A stretch of 64,000 nt of DNA from Endotrypanum monterogeii (Eukaryota; Euglenozoa; Kinetoplastea; Trypanosomatida; Trypanosomatidae), in NCBI GenBank assembly GCA_000333855.2, contig CM007318.1, positions 217,973 through 281,972 of the forward strand, written 5' to 3'. The position numbers and the translations under genes are program-made. The stretch's first letter is position 1. Each line of letters starts with the position of its first letter. The notes under the pieces are model-generated. The model ran no database searches. It had not been told where the DNA came from and was given only the letters and a program-made list of their open reading frames with translations. Positions 19,823 to 32,500 of the stretch are shown piece after piece.

Positions 19823-21835
19823 CGCCGCTGCCGTGAGGATCTAGCGAGATGAAGTGGATCTCTCCCGTCATGTGGCCCTCCCACGGGACCGTGTAAACAC
19901 CGGATGCACACAAAAGGCCGCCACAGCTCCTTCCCCTTTGTTTGTTTTTTTTCGCATCAGAACCTGTTTATGGGGCGAGTGTGTGAATGGGGTGGCCTGG
20001 AGAGTTGTAGACCAACGTTTCTCCGCTGTGTGTGATGTGCAGCATGCTTGTTGATCAGGTTGTATCGTTGGAGCGGCTCTGCGTCGTCCCCACGGGAGAC
20101 TTCGGCCTCAGAGGGATTGTCGTACGATACGCGTGGGCGAAAGTGTGCAGCTCCAGTCGACCTCTGGCACATGGCGGCTGCCACCGCCCTGCGGGGTGTC
20201 CACACACACACGCACAGATCGTCATACATCTCACGAGGTGCCCAGGTAGTGCTGGCGGATGGGGGGGGGGAGGGGCTGGTCAAAGCGGTTGGTCAGGGGC
20301 GTCGGTATGCGGTGCTCGGATGCCACAGGGTTTGGGCCTCCGTAGTAGGGCACAAGCCCCCAAAAAAGTTTCGGGCGCCTTTTGGACTTCCCCTCTCCGC
20401 CCCCACACACACACATCCGTTTTTTTTTTGGTCGCTCGACCCCGCCGAAGCGGGGATGGGCACTCCAAACGATCACCTGAGAAGATCATAGCGTCCCTCC
20501 CCTCTTTCCTTCCCCATTGTGCCCAAATCACGCATCATTTTTTTTTTCCAGCTAATAGAAGTGGAAGCGTTGCACCTCAGTGATCCCTGTTGCCGGATGT
20601 ACCGAGATGTCCAAGAAGGCGGAATATCTCGTGGTGAAGACCAACTCATCAAAAGATGAATCGAGTGTCAAGCCCACGGGGAGGGCGGGCGGTGGCGTCT
20701 TCCCACACAGCCCGAGTGTGGGGGAGTGAGGGAGCAGCACACAGAAATTTTTTCGTAGTGTTTTTCGCTCTAGGGGGTTGTACTCGTAAATTTTCATCTA
20801 ATAAGGATGGGCCGTCAGCCCACTGATGATGTGAATGGTGACTGCACCACTAGTATGTTATCGACCATATGCCGAGGAACTATATCTGAAGGTGGACACA
20901 GACGTCTAGATAAGAGGGAGCAGTGAGCAGACGGCTGCACAATCAGTTATGAACACGCCAACGCCAGTGAAACGAAGCGCGAGATAAGAAGGCTACAACT
21001 GCCCTCCGTGACGCCGAGACAGGCGTCTTCCATTACACAGGCCCTTACTGCAGAAGTCCTTGAGGTACCCATGAAGAGCGGTATGTGGCGAAGAAAAAAA
21101 AAAAGAAATCGTGCACCGCCGCGAAAAGTGGCATCAAAGAATCGATTGACGCTGCAGTCGCTTGCACAATGGCCATCGGGCCTGACGCCTCGTCGGGTCG
21201 TGCACACTCTCGTAGTTGACGAGGTTGAGAAATTCCTCTGTACCTCCTCTACGCAGAATAAGCACACAGTCGAGGGAGGGGTAGGGGGTCCTCCCCGTAT
21301 GCCACTCACGAGCTCACGCCCATCCAAAGCGCACGCGGCATGCGCAATGTGGTATCAGCTAAATCGCAAGGTGTTGTATGTTAGTTGGCGTCATTCACAG
21401 AATGCAGCAGTGGCACAGTTGCAGTGCTGAGGAAGTGGTGAGCGATGGATGGCTTCTTTGGGTATCTGGTCCTCATTTGTGTTGCCTGTGGATACGACGC
21501 ACGTGCGATATACATGTCGCCCGGCTTTGCGGCGGAGGCCGTTTTATTCCCTCCCCCCCTTTCTCCCAGCACACTTACAAAACCCCATCTACAGAACGGC
21601 AGCACACCTCTGCGTGAATCAGTCGTCGACCTCACCAGCCCCCCCCCTCCCCCCTGAAGGCTACACCCTGTGCGAAGTTTTTGACGCATAAAATGTATGC
21701 ATTGGCTACTGGCTCTCGATGTACATTGACAGCTCAGTCTTTATATCGAATTAGTTGCTGAAGCCTTCGAGGTGCCGGGTTTGCGAACGGAGCACATGAC
21801 AGCGAACCAAGTCGATATGGTGAGCAGGAAAAGGA

Positions 21836-21902
21836 AGACCCTAGGGCCTCCATGAGGGTCATCGTAAAGGTGACGATGCCCTCAGAGAGAAGGACATGGT
21901 CT
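21836..21902 (+). ncRNA. Strong hairpin, possible H/ACA-like small RNA
   Basis: Positions 21,853-21,865 and 21,873-21,884 form a 12-bp perfect stem with one bulged T (21,859) and a 7-nt loop. Five further pairs can form between 21,836-21,840 and 21,898-21,902, leaving two unpaired strands of 12 and 13 nt, which resembles an H/ACA pseudouridylation pocket. No convincing AGA or ACA box is placed at the normal distance, and no target has been matched. The fold is seen in the sequence; the RNA-gene reading is inference. Confidence 0.25.
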
Positions 21903-22054
21903 CACGTTCCCCAGTACCTGAACCCAACGGCATCCTAACCGCCTCCGACGTCACCCTTGGCAAAGCAACAAATGAGGAGGAGTTCAACACCCCTTTTTAA
22001 TTACCTTTCTCTCGTCATCCTCCTCTCTCTACACACACACACACGCACAAACCA

Positions 22055-22078
22055 TTTTTTCTTCCTCCTTTCCGCCAG
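22055..22078 (+). promoter_or_regulatory. Polypyrimidine tract and splice acceptor
   Basis: A T/C-rich tract ends in CCAG at 22,075-22,078, 53 bases before the ATG at 22,132. It is one of the clearest trans-splice acceptor patterns in the window. Confidence 0.55.
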
Positions 22079-22131
22079 AAAACAAAACACGGATTAGGAC
22101 CAAGTGATATTCATACAAGCATCCAAACCTC

Positions 22132-22926
22132 ATGTCCTCCACCAACCCCTCGCCACCTTGTGGCGCAGCCAGTGCATGCTATCCTAAGGATTCCTCTCTA
22201 GCAGCGGCAACTGTACCAAAACTCTCCCCGACAGCCCTGTGGGTGCTGGAAAGCCGTTTTCTGCATCGTACTAGGCATGCAGAAGCACCCGTCTCCCTCA
22301 TGCAACTTCTATCCCCTCCTCCATCGAAGCGGTCGCGCACCTCCCCAACGACAAGCGCCCCTGGATCGTGGCTGTGCTCAACAGATGCCGTTGCCACAGC
22401 AGACTCAGCAGACGAGACGCGATTGTCAGAGGAGAGTTTTGGCGCCCCGAGTGAACAGCACCGATTGTCGATCTCCATCGTCACCGACACAGATATTGCT
22501 GATGAATGTCCTAGCATCACCACCGTAACAGAAGGTAGCGTGACTACATCCCCTCATAATGCCCTCTCCCGTAGCACCTTCCTTGCTGTACGGGGCTGGA
22601 GGCCCAGTGTATCATGCACCACCCCTGCGTCCGTCTGTGCTGAAGGGGCTCGCACCGAAGAAATAGGAAGCCCGGACGTCTTCACGGCAATCAGCAGGAA
22701 CACCATCATGTCATCTTTAAACTCCTTAACCAGCCCCAGAAGCATTGTTCGCTCTTTTCGACCGCGTGTGTGCATGACAACCACGTCGCTGGACAGGTCC
22801 GACCCCGACGCCAACGCATCCGGCATGCAAGACACCGCAGGGGTTGAGGCCGTAAGCATGTCCTTACCTATGACTGAAATGAGCTGTGGTGTATGCGCCC
22901 ATCAAGCGTTACACAAAAGTCTATAG
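22132..22926 (+). CDS. Hypothetical serine/threonine-rich protein, 264 aa
   Basis: Not recognised. The protein is rich in serine, threonine and alanine throughout, with no membrane segment, signal peptide or clear motif, and is probably largely disordered. A short basic proline-containing patch (PPPSKRSRTSP, about residues 62-72) could be a nuclear localisation or phosphorylation site (inference). Support for being a real gene comes from the well-placed acceptor 53 bases upstream, the GC-rich codon use like neighbouring genes, and the sharp fall into AT-rich repeats after the stop. It lies between two gene-poor intervals of about 3 kb each. Confidence 0.6.
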   Translation: MSSTNPSPPCGAASACYPKDSSLAAATVPKLSPTALWVLESRFLHRTRHAEAPVSLMQLLSPPPSKRSRTSPTTSAPGSWLCSTDAVATADSADETRLSEESFGAPSEQHRLSISIVTDTDIADECPSITTVTEGSVTTSPHNALSRSTFLAVRGWRPSVSCTTPASVCAEGARTEEIGSPDVFTAISRNTIMSSLNSLTSPRSIVRSFRPRVCMTTTSLDRSDPDANASGMQDTAGVEAVSMSLPMTEMSCGVCAHQALHKSL

Positions 22927-23404
22927 GTGCCATCGAAAATAATATCCGGGGTGGTGTTGGTGATGCCGTTCAAGATCACTTTTTGTACCCCGACGATCAG
23001 TATGTTCATGTGCCTACTCGCGTTCCTGTCTGTGTATATGTATCTCTCTTTCTGTGACCAACTCGTACTTTGCCTTCAGACCTTTTTTTTTTACGAAAGA
23101 TGTGTATTTTTTTTTTAGTATATATATATATATATATGTATAATACGGAACGCAACTTTGTTTTTTTTTGGAAATGTAAAAACACATGCAGTCGGCAGCG
23201 ACCTGTGTACTCCATCGCTTTGAAACAACTGATGCGGCACCTAGCTGACGTCCCCTACCTAATTCTCTGCAGGGTGTTACGGGGAAGCGGCGTGAGAAAG
23301 GAGCGGTGCACTCGAGTTCCGTAGCACCTGTAAAGGCAAAGCTCCTGATTTTTGTGTGTCATCATCCCGTATTTTGCTTTTCGTTTTACAATTTCATGCG
23401 CTCT

Positions 23405-23437
<33 letters not shown>

Positions 23438-23646
23438 TTACGTGTTATTATTATTGTGTGCTCTCCAACTCTTTGGACCTGACTCACTATACTATGAAGA
23501 AGTGAAAAAAAAAAGAGGCAAGTCAACGCCTCTTGTTTCTTCTTCAGGCTGCGCATTCACTTTCATACAGTTCGCCCCATACACACACACACACAATTAT
23601 TTGGGGTAAAGGGGGGCCATAGCATATTTTCTCGCAGGATACATAA

Positions 23647-23680
<34 letters not shown>

Positions 23681-26574
23681 AGATATATCCTTAGCATTAC
23701 AACGTTTTGCAGTTCAGTAACGTGCATGGTACCCTTGAGTGGTGGAAGAGGGCGATAATAGATTTCCGATCAGTAGCTTCCACGTGTTTTTCGTTTTTTT
23801 TTTTACATATGTATAGATTTTAAGCATATAAGTATTATTTATTTCGAGGGGATCTTTTTTTAGCTTTTTTTTCACCCCCAAGCTTCTTCGTAAGAACAAT
23901 ATCACCCTCTCCCTCCACCCACCCTATTTCTTGTTGCCTTCATATCATCGATGTTTTCTCGTGCATTCTGCTGCCTCCCCCTTTTCCAGACTGATATCCC
24001 CTCCTCTTAAAATAGGAGGAAGTGAGGAGAAGCGAAGGAAAGGGATTGTATGAAGACACGCACCTTTGGTGCGTCTCGCGGAACTCTTCGGCACCTCTTT
24101 TTTCCCGCGCCTTGTTAATCGTTCTGCTTGTTTCAGATTACCATGTTGTGTTTATATGTTGCTGCTGATCTTGTTGCTGTAGCTAGTGTCTTCCCCCTCC
24201 CCTGTGCAGGCACAAACACCCAAACCCCCGATCCCACATCCCTCTTCGCTTCCGCTGCAAGTGGGACGCGTACCTGTTTGCGCGTTTGTGGTTTAGTGTG
24301 AATTGTGCTGCTCATTATATTCTCTCTTTTTTGTTGTTGTGGGTAGTGGTGCATTTGTACTCAATGCAAGTGTCAGGAGTGTACCTGAAGCTTGTTCCTC
24401 TATGTATATCCCTCCTCTCCCAGCCTTATGTATTTCGACGCAACAACCTCTTCGATCCGCCACCTTACATTCGATACCGCAAACCTTTTTTTTTAACCTC
24501 TTCAACTGTTTACCCACGTTATCTGTGACTGATAGCGACAGGGTTTAGTATGCGAATTCAATGGCAAGCCCCCCCCCACCTAAGCGAGGGGAGAGGAGGG
24601 CAAAACGTGTAATAGATCCACTTGAAGCTTTTCAGCATACTTACCTCCCTCCCCTCCCAATCTTCTTCAGTCGTACATAATGGTTTTGTTTTATGTTCCT
24701 TCGGTCATGTGGTGGTAAAAAAAAAAAAGTGGAATAAATCAGTACACACGGATTGAGTTAAAATGTGTTGACGTTGGCGCTTATTCGTCCATCCACCGAC
24801 AACCTTACTCGCACCACTCCTTACTGGTATAGATGGAAAAAGAAAAGCGACGCCTCTGTGTGTGTGTGTGTACCTAACCTTTCCATGTTGCCCTCCTTCC
24901 CTTTTTTCTTTCCATCTCGGCCTGGGTAATCATCTCCCCTCCCCTCCCCTCCCCCCTTACGCGCCTCTCCCTCCTCCCTCCGTCGTATGTTTTGGATGCT
25001 AGACGAAACGGAGTGGGGGTGGGTGGGTCAAAGGGAGTTCACCTTGCGCTAGTTTCTGCTGTTTTGTGTGGGAGATGAATGTGTTGGTGCCCAATATTCA
25101 GTCCGCCCCCCCCCCTTGCCTCCTCCTCCTCTCGTTGTTCTTGGTCATTTTTCCACTGTGTTGTATCCTTTTCGCCGTAAAAATCGATTTGTACGAAAGG
25201 GGAGAGAAGTGCATGTGTGTATTCTGGATCTTGCGGCCTGAGCGGTGCCGTCTTTTTGTGTTATACTGTTCTCGAGTACTCTTCTGCCTCCTACCCCAAC
25301 ACACATTCACTTTCCGCTCTATGCCCCCTCTCCTTGAGATCGTAATATATATATATATGTGTATATATATGTGTATACTGTTGGCATTAGTGAACAGAAT
25401 AAATATGTAAATTATCATACCCTGCAGATTTGTTCCGATGGAGAGATGACTGTTAATTCAGCGCTGCCCCGCTACTGCGATCCCGTTCGCACCACCCCGT
25501 CTCCTTCCAAATCCAATCGCCGTTATAGAAGTCGATGTCTTTGTGTTTTCTCCACCTTTCCTTCCCCTGCTCTCCCACTCTCCGCCCGTCCGCTGCTGCG
25601 AACGTGCACACGTAGATGTAAAGGTATGTATGCACGCATGCATGCATGTGCGTGTGTGTGTGTGTTCGCCTCTTGGTTGATGTACCACAGCAGCCCTGCA
25701 AAGAAAGAAAAAGGAATCCTAGTTGAATGAAATATGGCCTTGTCGTGATGTGCTCCGTCACAGCCCCACAGCCGCCCCTCTCCTCCTCACACACACATGC
25801 ATACCAAACGACCCTCATGCTATTGGTGTTCTAGTCATAGGGAGTGCTATGGGATTGGTTCTCACCCTCACGTCCAGCATGTATTTCTCCACTCCCCGGC
25901 TCTTTCCCCCTCACGCACACTTCTCAATTTGCATCTAATATGGATTCGACGCGGGACCGGGATATCGACACGTTTGTGCACACATACATGCAAAATTATA
26001 TATATGCATGTATTTTTTTTTTGCTTTAATGTGTGTCTACGGTGCTGTTCACTATACTGTCAGAAACGGACAACTGAGAGGTCCTCTAGCCGATCATCTC
26101 GCCCCGCCCTTTTTTCCTTTTTTTCGGGAAGGGTGAAGCAGTACACGTGTAAGAATTACTATATAGGTGACTACCACACCAAAGAAAAGCGACTGGCACG
26201 CACACTGAACACACTAATACGCACTCACACTCACAGTCGAAAACAAAAAGAAGATATATATATCTACCACTTCTGATTGTGTGAGTAGCTGTGCCCTTCG
26301 AGGTGTGGTGACGGCATCAAAAAAAAAAGGGGGTTGCTGTCTGGCAGGGCCGTGGTTTAAAAAAACGGATACCAACGCAGACATACAATATAATTGTTCT
26401 GTAGTCCACTATAGAAGAGAGAAACAAATAAATATTTCTCCGTGCACAATCGCAATACCCACTGTAATTTCGTTTTTTTTTTCCGCTGTGTGTGTGTGGG
26501 GGGGGGGGAAGGAGGGAGAGGTGGCCCGAGTCGATCTAGAGGCTTCAGGAAAAACTTGCCCGTCACCACTGCTA
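22927..26574. other. Long AT- and T-rich intergenic region
   Basis: No gene supported in 3.6 kb. It contains (TA)n at 23,119-23,138, 23,405-23,432 and 23,647-23,666 (the last running into GT to 23,680), (CA)n at about 23,581-23,596, (TG)n near 24,857, short TA/GT runs at 25,344-25,375, and many T-, A- and C-homopolymers. A T-tract at 26,471-26,482 followed by AG at 26,510-26,511 is a plausible acceptor for the large gene that follows. Short frames here have biased compositions (Y, I, H, C, F) typical of translated repeats. Confidence 0.6.
23405..23432. repeat. (TA)n microsatellite
   Basis: A perfect alternating TA tract in the long intergenic region before the 2,274-aa protein gene. Confidence 0.95.
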
Positions 26575-29500
26575 ATGGAATCCCCTCGGCCTCATCCTGT
26601 ATCTGGGGAACAACGGGCCCGCTTGTTAGAGCTAGAAGAACGGCAGCGTCTGCTCAAGCGTCTGTGTGAAGAAGCACTTAAAGAAGAGGAGCAGCACGAG
26701 CACATTTTCCAGCAACTAGAGGAGCACACAACTGCAGCCATGTCAACTGTTGGGTCTTTCGCCCTGAACGGTGCTGCAGGTCTGAATGACCGTCCCCTCT
26801 CCCCCGGTGCCAAAGCGGAACCCCTCGACGACTTGCTAACAGGCGAAGTGCAGTCCTTCCGCGACCCAAACAGCGTAGCGCGCGCCTCCTCGTCTGGCAG
26901 TGCCGCCGCGGTGCCCGGTTTGCGCGTCGGGTGGTCTCCCCACCCGCACAGCTTATCCGTCGACCCTTCTCGCAGTCAACTCGACAATAAATATCGCCCC
27001 CCTGCATGCCCCCTGTCAAGGACGTCGACCGGATACCAGCCGCCACCGCCGCCGCGGGCAGTGCTATACAGCACCTCTCGTAAGCCTCTAGAAGAGGGGC
27101 ACTGGGCTGCCTCGGCGGGAGCGCATCGGAAAGCACAGCCACTCATGTCCGCTCCAGTGATATCGCCGCCTGGATTGACAGCCAATACGCTGTGGCATGG
27201 GGAAAAGATCAGTGCAGATATAATACTAGAAACGAACTCCTTCACGACTTCCAACAAGTCATCGACGTATTTCGGTGACAGTCATGGCACTTACACAAGG
27301 GCAACAGATCACCCACTGCCAGCTGCATCGGCACCCCTATCGCCACCACCGCCGCCGCCGCCGCCACCAGCAAGGAGTCGAAGCCCCAGCGCCACCCTGC
27401 AAGATCGGTACCAGCGCAGTGATCGCCGTTTTCGCCATGGCATACCACCTCCTCCCCCACCACCGCCAGCATCGCACACAGCATACGCTACGGGTCCGCC
27501 ACTATCCGGACGGTACTCGCGAATCTTCGGCACGCGTACAGGCCTAGAGCCGCCGCCATCGCCACCCCCACCACTGCTTCCTCCCAGTGAAGTATCCGCC
27601 ACAAATGTGCCGCCACCACTGTCCCCACACGCATCAGCGCCATATCTGATTTCTCCGGATGAAGCTACGGAAGAAATTCCGCCTCCCTTTCCAAGCATGC
27701 GAAACAGAGCCTCGGCCACCCGTGACGTGCAACACAGCATGGCAGGGGCACACCGCGACTCCTACAGCCTCCCCGACGCGAATCCCCTGCCACCGGCATC
27801 GCGAACAGCACACACATGGCGGAGCGACGATAGCTCGATGCTATCCACAGCGTCAACAGAACGCGACATTGCACGATGGACGCATCGGTCGAGCGTGAGA
27901 GATGCATTGAGGCTGGGCAGTGACAGTAGGGATAGGCACGGGTACGATAGAAACAGGACCGCGGCCCAGCAGTCCTCTACCACACGCCCACGCACAAGTG
28001 CGAGCGCAGGGTTGGCGGAACGGCCCACTCCTCGGGCATCTGCCACAGCACGACCCGCCGCCTACCATCGAGAGAATACAACTCAAGAAAGCGACAAGCT
28101 ATCGAGTCGAGCACCGCGGTGCTCACCACCTCCTCCCGTGTCGGGGGCAGCCTTTCTTCCCTCGCCAGCTCGCTACGGCGGCAGCGAAAACGAGAGCGGG
28201 TTGCTTTTAAATAGATGGGAAACAGCGTCACTGACGTCGAGCCTACGTGGTGCAGAGGAGCGCCACCTGCGCAGTTACTTCGCAAAGGCCGACCGAGAAG
28301 TTGTCAGCCGTGCCCAAAAGTACAGAGACCCCGAGAGCTACAACGGCGAATGTGCGTGGGGCCCTCGCACTGGAGTGAACAATGCAGCAACTGGGACCTT
28401 TAAATCAAGTGACCCAATGGGGCTTCCATTGCACCGGTGTTCGCCAGCCGCCCCCGCTCTTGCCCCATTCGCCCTCTCAGAATCTATGGCAACCGACGTT
28501 GCTCCACCGGCAGCACCCATGCCAGAACCCAAAACGACAGCACTTCATCCGTACGGATCGGACCAGCCACGGTCCCTAACCTCAGCGCAAGAACGGAGTA
28601 TCAAGAGTACAGCTGCAAAAAAAAGCGACGCCGCGCCTGGGTACGAGTGGGGCGCCCCCGTGCCTCCACTTTCTGCACTGCACACAACACATCAGCAAAC
28701 CCCGTCCCTCGGCCTAGATAACGGGAGTCGAAACTCCGTTTGGGCCGAGGGTCTCATCTCACCCCCTGCACAGTCCAACGTTTGCGGTATGGTGTCCTCG
28801 GTGAAGGACTATTTCGATGTGGGGCCCGAGAAGGAGGCTCTGCTCTCACTTCTGGGGGGGGGCACCCGCGGAGCGCAAGAAAGTGATGCCGGCCCCGCAC
28901 CGTCGAGAAACACTCAATGCGGTGAGAAGATGCCACGCTATCCTCCATCAACCAGAAGTCTCTCTGACCGCAACAAAACACAGAGCGTTGCGGCTCCTCT
29001 TGGGACGACGACGACGCCACCGTCCTACAGCGACCCAAAGGAGCACCACTCATACACCAACCCGTCGGTGGAGACAACGCTGCAGCAAAAATGTGAGGCA
29101 GCCCAAGCCAAGACAGAGACACTAGCGCGGCATCTGGTGAAGGCCATCAGTGATCGTAAACTACTAAAGGACAACGTAGAGCAGTTAGAACTTCTCGTGG
29201 AGGAGTGCAATGCCGAGGTGGGCCGACTTCAGCAGATTGTTGAAGAGCAGCATCAGGACAGCGCCACCTCCCTCGGAGTGCAGGCAGCGCTGCGTGCCAA
29301 AGAGCGAGAAGTAGCAGTGTACGAGGATGAAATACGGCGCCTCAACGGAGTGCTAGATGGGTATCTCACCCGTTCGGCCTCCTCCAAGCGGGTGGTGGAG
29401 GACAGCATGCAACATGCACTGGTAGTAAAGGAAGCAGAGGTGGAGGCGGCCATGGAAGAGGTGGGCTTGGCACATCTAGCGCAGCGTGAGGCGGAGGAAC

Positions 29501-32500
29501 GGGCGAATCAGCTTGCAAACGAGCTATGTACAGCAGTGGAGCAGATACAATTTCTCGACGAGCGCCTTGCTGAAATGGAGAGGGCGGTGGCGGCAGCGCG
29601 GTTCCAGGCGATGCCTGCGCGCATCGTCGAAGATCAGGATATGGCTGTGAAAAACGACCACACTGCTCTCTCACGTCTGGGCGCGTCGACGTGCCTCGCT
29701 GTGCCTTCCAATAACGAAATGCATAATTGGCCTGTGGAAGCGCGCCAAGCCGTATTGCAACTCGCTGCACAGGCGGAAGGACTACTTATGCAAAATGCGG
29801 AAGGGGAACGCCATGCCTCATTGCGGCTGCAGCATATCGAAAACACTTGCAGTGAACTCCAACGGAACCTCCGACAGCGCAGCGAAGAGGTCGGACGTGC
29901 GCGTGAGACATGTGAGCAACTACGACACGAGAAAACCGCTTTGCAGACCGTAGGAGAACAGTGGTACCAACAACTCCATCAAGTGAAAGAGGATGCGCAG
30001 CTCGTCTCTGAAATGGTGCGTACCGCGCGAGAGGACGCAGAGGATGTGTATCTGTCCTCACGAGTGGCAGCAGAGCGTGCTGTGGAACACCAGGCTGCAG
30101 TAGCGACCGCTAGTCCGCTGCGTCCCATATCGATCCCAGCGCCGACGGATCCGGCAACATTGAAAAAATCAGCACGATTCGCGCAGCAGGTAATGCACGA
30201 CTTCCAGGCGATTGCGCGCTTCCTCGCAAGCCTGCGTACAATGAACATTGGGGATCGCAACGGGTACGAAATCTTGCAGATCATAGCAAGTGGTCGCAAC
30301 CCAGCCGAAGGACTCTACGTAACGGCTGATAACGACGCTACGCCAAAGCGACTCAGGGAGTGCCTCTCCCTCAACGCTGCCAGCGAAACAAACCGCCGTG
30401 TGCAAGAGAGGAAAGCTCGGGTGCTGCGCGCCGTGGAACAGGCCTTGTTCATAAATCCCGACTCGGCCCCCAAATCCACCTCGCTAAACGCCACGGAGAA
30501 CCCTTCCCCCAATCACGCCAGCAGCATGCTAGGCCTGCCGTCTGCTGCGGTGAGAAGACCACTAACAATGGAGACTGAGGTATGCGAGGATCCCGACGCC
30601 TTCGAAGATGTGGTGGGAAACGAGGACGACGCGGAAGTGGAAGTTGTGTTCACATCCCTCCACCCCTCCCAGGCAGCGAGCAAGAGCCTTCGCGACGGCA
30701 GCAACGGCATGGTCCACAGCGATGTCCGCCAGCGGCCAGTGCCTGATGCAGCGCCGTACCCCCCACGCAAGCAAGTGTCACCAACGTTTGAAAGCAGTAG
30801 TGTCACTGAAACGTCCACAGTCTCTCTGCCATCTATTCCCCTCGCACCAACAGGGAATATGACCCGCAAACAAGCGCGCGAAGAAGGTGTCGGTGGCCCG
30901 GGTGACGCCTTGTCACCTCAGCACAGAATGACCCAAGCAGTAGAGGCGCTCCCCACCCCGCCCCAGTCTGTCGCACGTCCGCTGCGCCTCTCCGTCACAC
31001 CCTCACAGCCAAGGTCAGATGGCAAAGGAGATTATCCAGAAGATGCAGTGTCGCTTTACGAAAGGCAGTCGAACCCGACTGGCATGCTATCGAGCACTGC
31101 TCAAGCGACAGGCCCCACGCTGACCCCCTGCAGCGACTCCGGCGTGCACACCGGAAAACCTCTGAAAGCACCAAGCAGCCTTGAACCGATTTGCTCACCA
31201 CACGCGAGCGCCCCACACCGGCCGTCGAGACTGCGTTCTCCGACCCCTGACCGGCGCTCTGCTGCATCGGCTGCAATTCACATCGGCGTGTCCGACATCA
31301 CAACGCCCATAGAACAGGCGAAAGCCTTCGAGTTATTAGTGGACGAACCACTGCCACGCCTGGGGTCCGAGGATACTAGACAGTCGCTGCCCCTAGGCTA
31401 TCAGCCAAAAGACCGCAGCACAACGGCGCGTCCGTCTTCTACGCCACACACGGGCTCACACTCCTCAACACGCCGCAGCCGCAAGGAGGGAGATGGGGAA
31501 GAGGCCGTTGGACTGCTACAGCGTACAGGCCGGCGCCAGCGTGGTGCCAGCGATGCCGACGATGATGATGTCATCTTCCGCTTTCGTGATCCGCCCTGCG
31601 GTGAAGTGCAAGAGGTGACTCTCAACTCGCTACCAGCCGCAGAGAAGAGGCACCATTCTCCTCTGAAGGTGTATCCTCGCAGTGCTACCTTACATGTGCA
31701 ATCTCTCACGGCCCTGTCGGAAGCCGTGGCCTCGTCTCCCATCTCCTCACACTGCTCCTCTGTGATGGAAGAAGAAGCGGATATTGAAGAAAGGAATGTG
31801 TGCACTGATGCCCAAACGGCAGATCTTGCTCTGCACCACAAGAGAACTCTGAAGCAAACCAGTGAGGTGGTCTCGCCTGTGTCGTCTGTCACATCGGCGC
31901 CACTGAAAGGCTCGGCTGCAAAAAAGGCGAGCGCACCCCACAGGAGCAGTGTCGACGACGACGACGATGACGAGCCTTCCCTGAGCTTCTCGGTGCCAGC
32001 GGCGCAAGCACGGCCTCTACACTTTCAGAGCACCGCAGAAAAAATAGCCCAAGGCGATGCCCTCCGGAGAAATTCAATCTCAGATGAGGCCCTGTTAGGC
32101 ATGACCCACTTGCGAAGAATACCGGGCACAGGAGACGCAGCAGTTGCCTCCTCTAGTGCATCTCCCTCCCCGGCGTCCAACAGCGGCAGCCTCGTGGGCT
32201 CCCTGTCGGGGGGATCACGCCAGCCACGCCGGGCCCCAGCGCCGGATAGTGGTCCTAGTCTGATCGGGCTAGCAGGTGCAGCAGCAGCCCCTCCGCGCCT
32301 GCAGCGCTCATCCGGCTCATCAGCAGCAGCAGCAGCAGCCCAGTCTCTCTTGGGCACCTCTATCCCTGGGCCAGTAGCAGCAATAGGTGCCGCCGTCGGT
32401 GTCGGTCGCCGCAGTCGCAGCGGCAGTGGACCTGCGAAGGCAAGCGTCTCTCTAGACCGTCCTATGCTCGATACTACACCCGCACTCGCAGAACCGCGGC

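Larger units (their letters stand above)
19203..22131. other. Gene-poor 2.9-kb interval of mixed, less repetitive sequence
   Basis: Unlike most intergenic DNA here, this stretch has few (TA)n tracts and includes higher-complexity sequence at about 19,590-20,480 and 20,580-21,430. It may hold decayed retroposon copies (SIDER-type elements are common in Leishmania 3' UTRs), small RNA genes or a lost gene; none can be shown by eye. Notable items are a 65-codon frame at 19,625, a box C/D-like element at 20,820-20,895 and a strong hairpin at 21,853-21,884. A pyrimidine tract at 22,055-22,076 with AG at 22,077-22,078 is the likely acceptor for the next gene. Confidence 0.5.

Noticed and set aside
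20032..20583. Plus-strand frame of 183 codons
   Set aside because: It runs through CA repeats, G-runs and T-runs, overlaps an equally long frame in another phase, and has no clear codon bias.
25066..25410. Hydrophobic 114-codon frame that looks like a membrane protein
   Set aside because: The hydrophobicity comes from pyrimidine-rich and TA-rich DNA. It ends in translated TA repeat and has no supporting context beyond chance.
26281..26574. Upstream extension of the 2,274-aa gene to a GTG
   Set aside because: It crosses poly-A, poly-T and a G-run and has no ATG; the first ATG at 26,575 starts a coherent helical segment.
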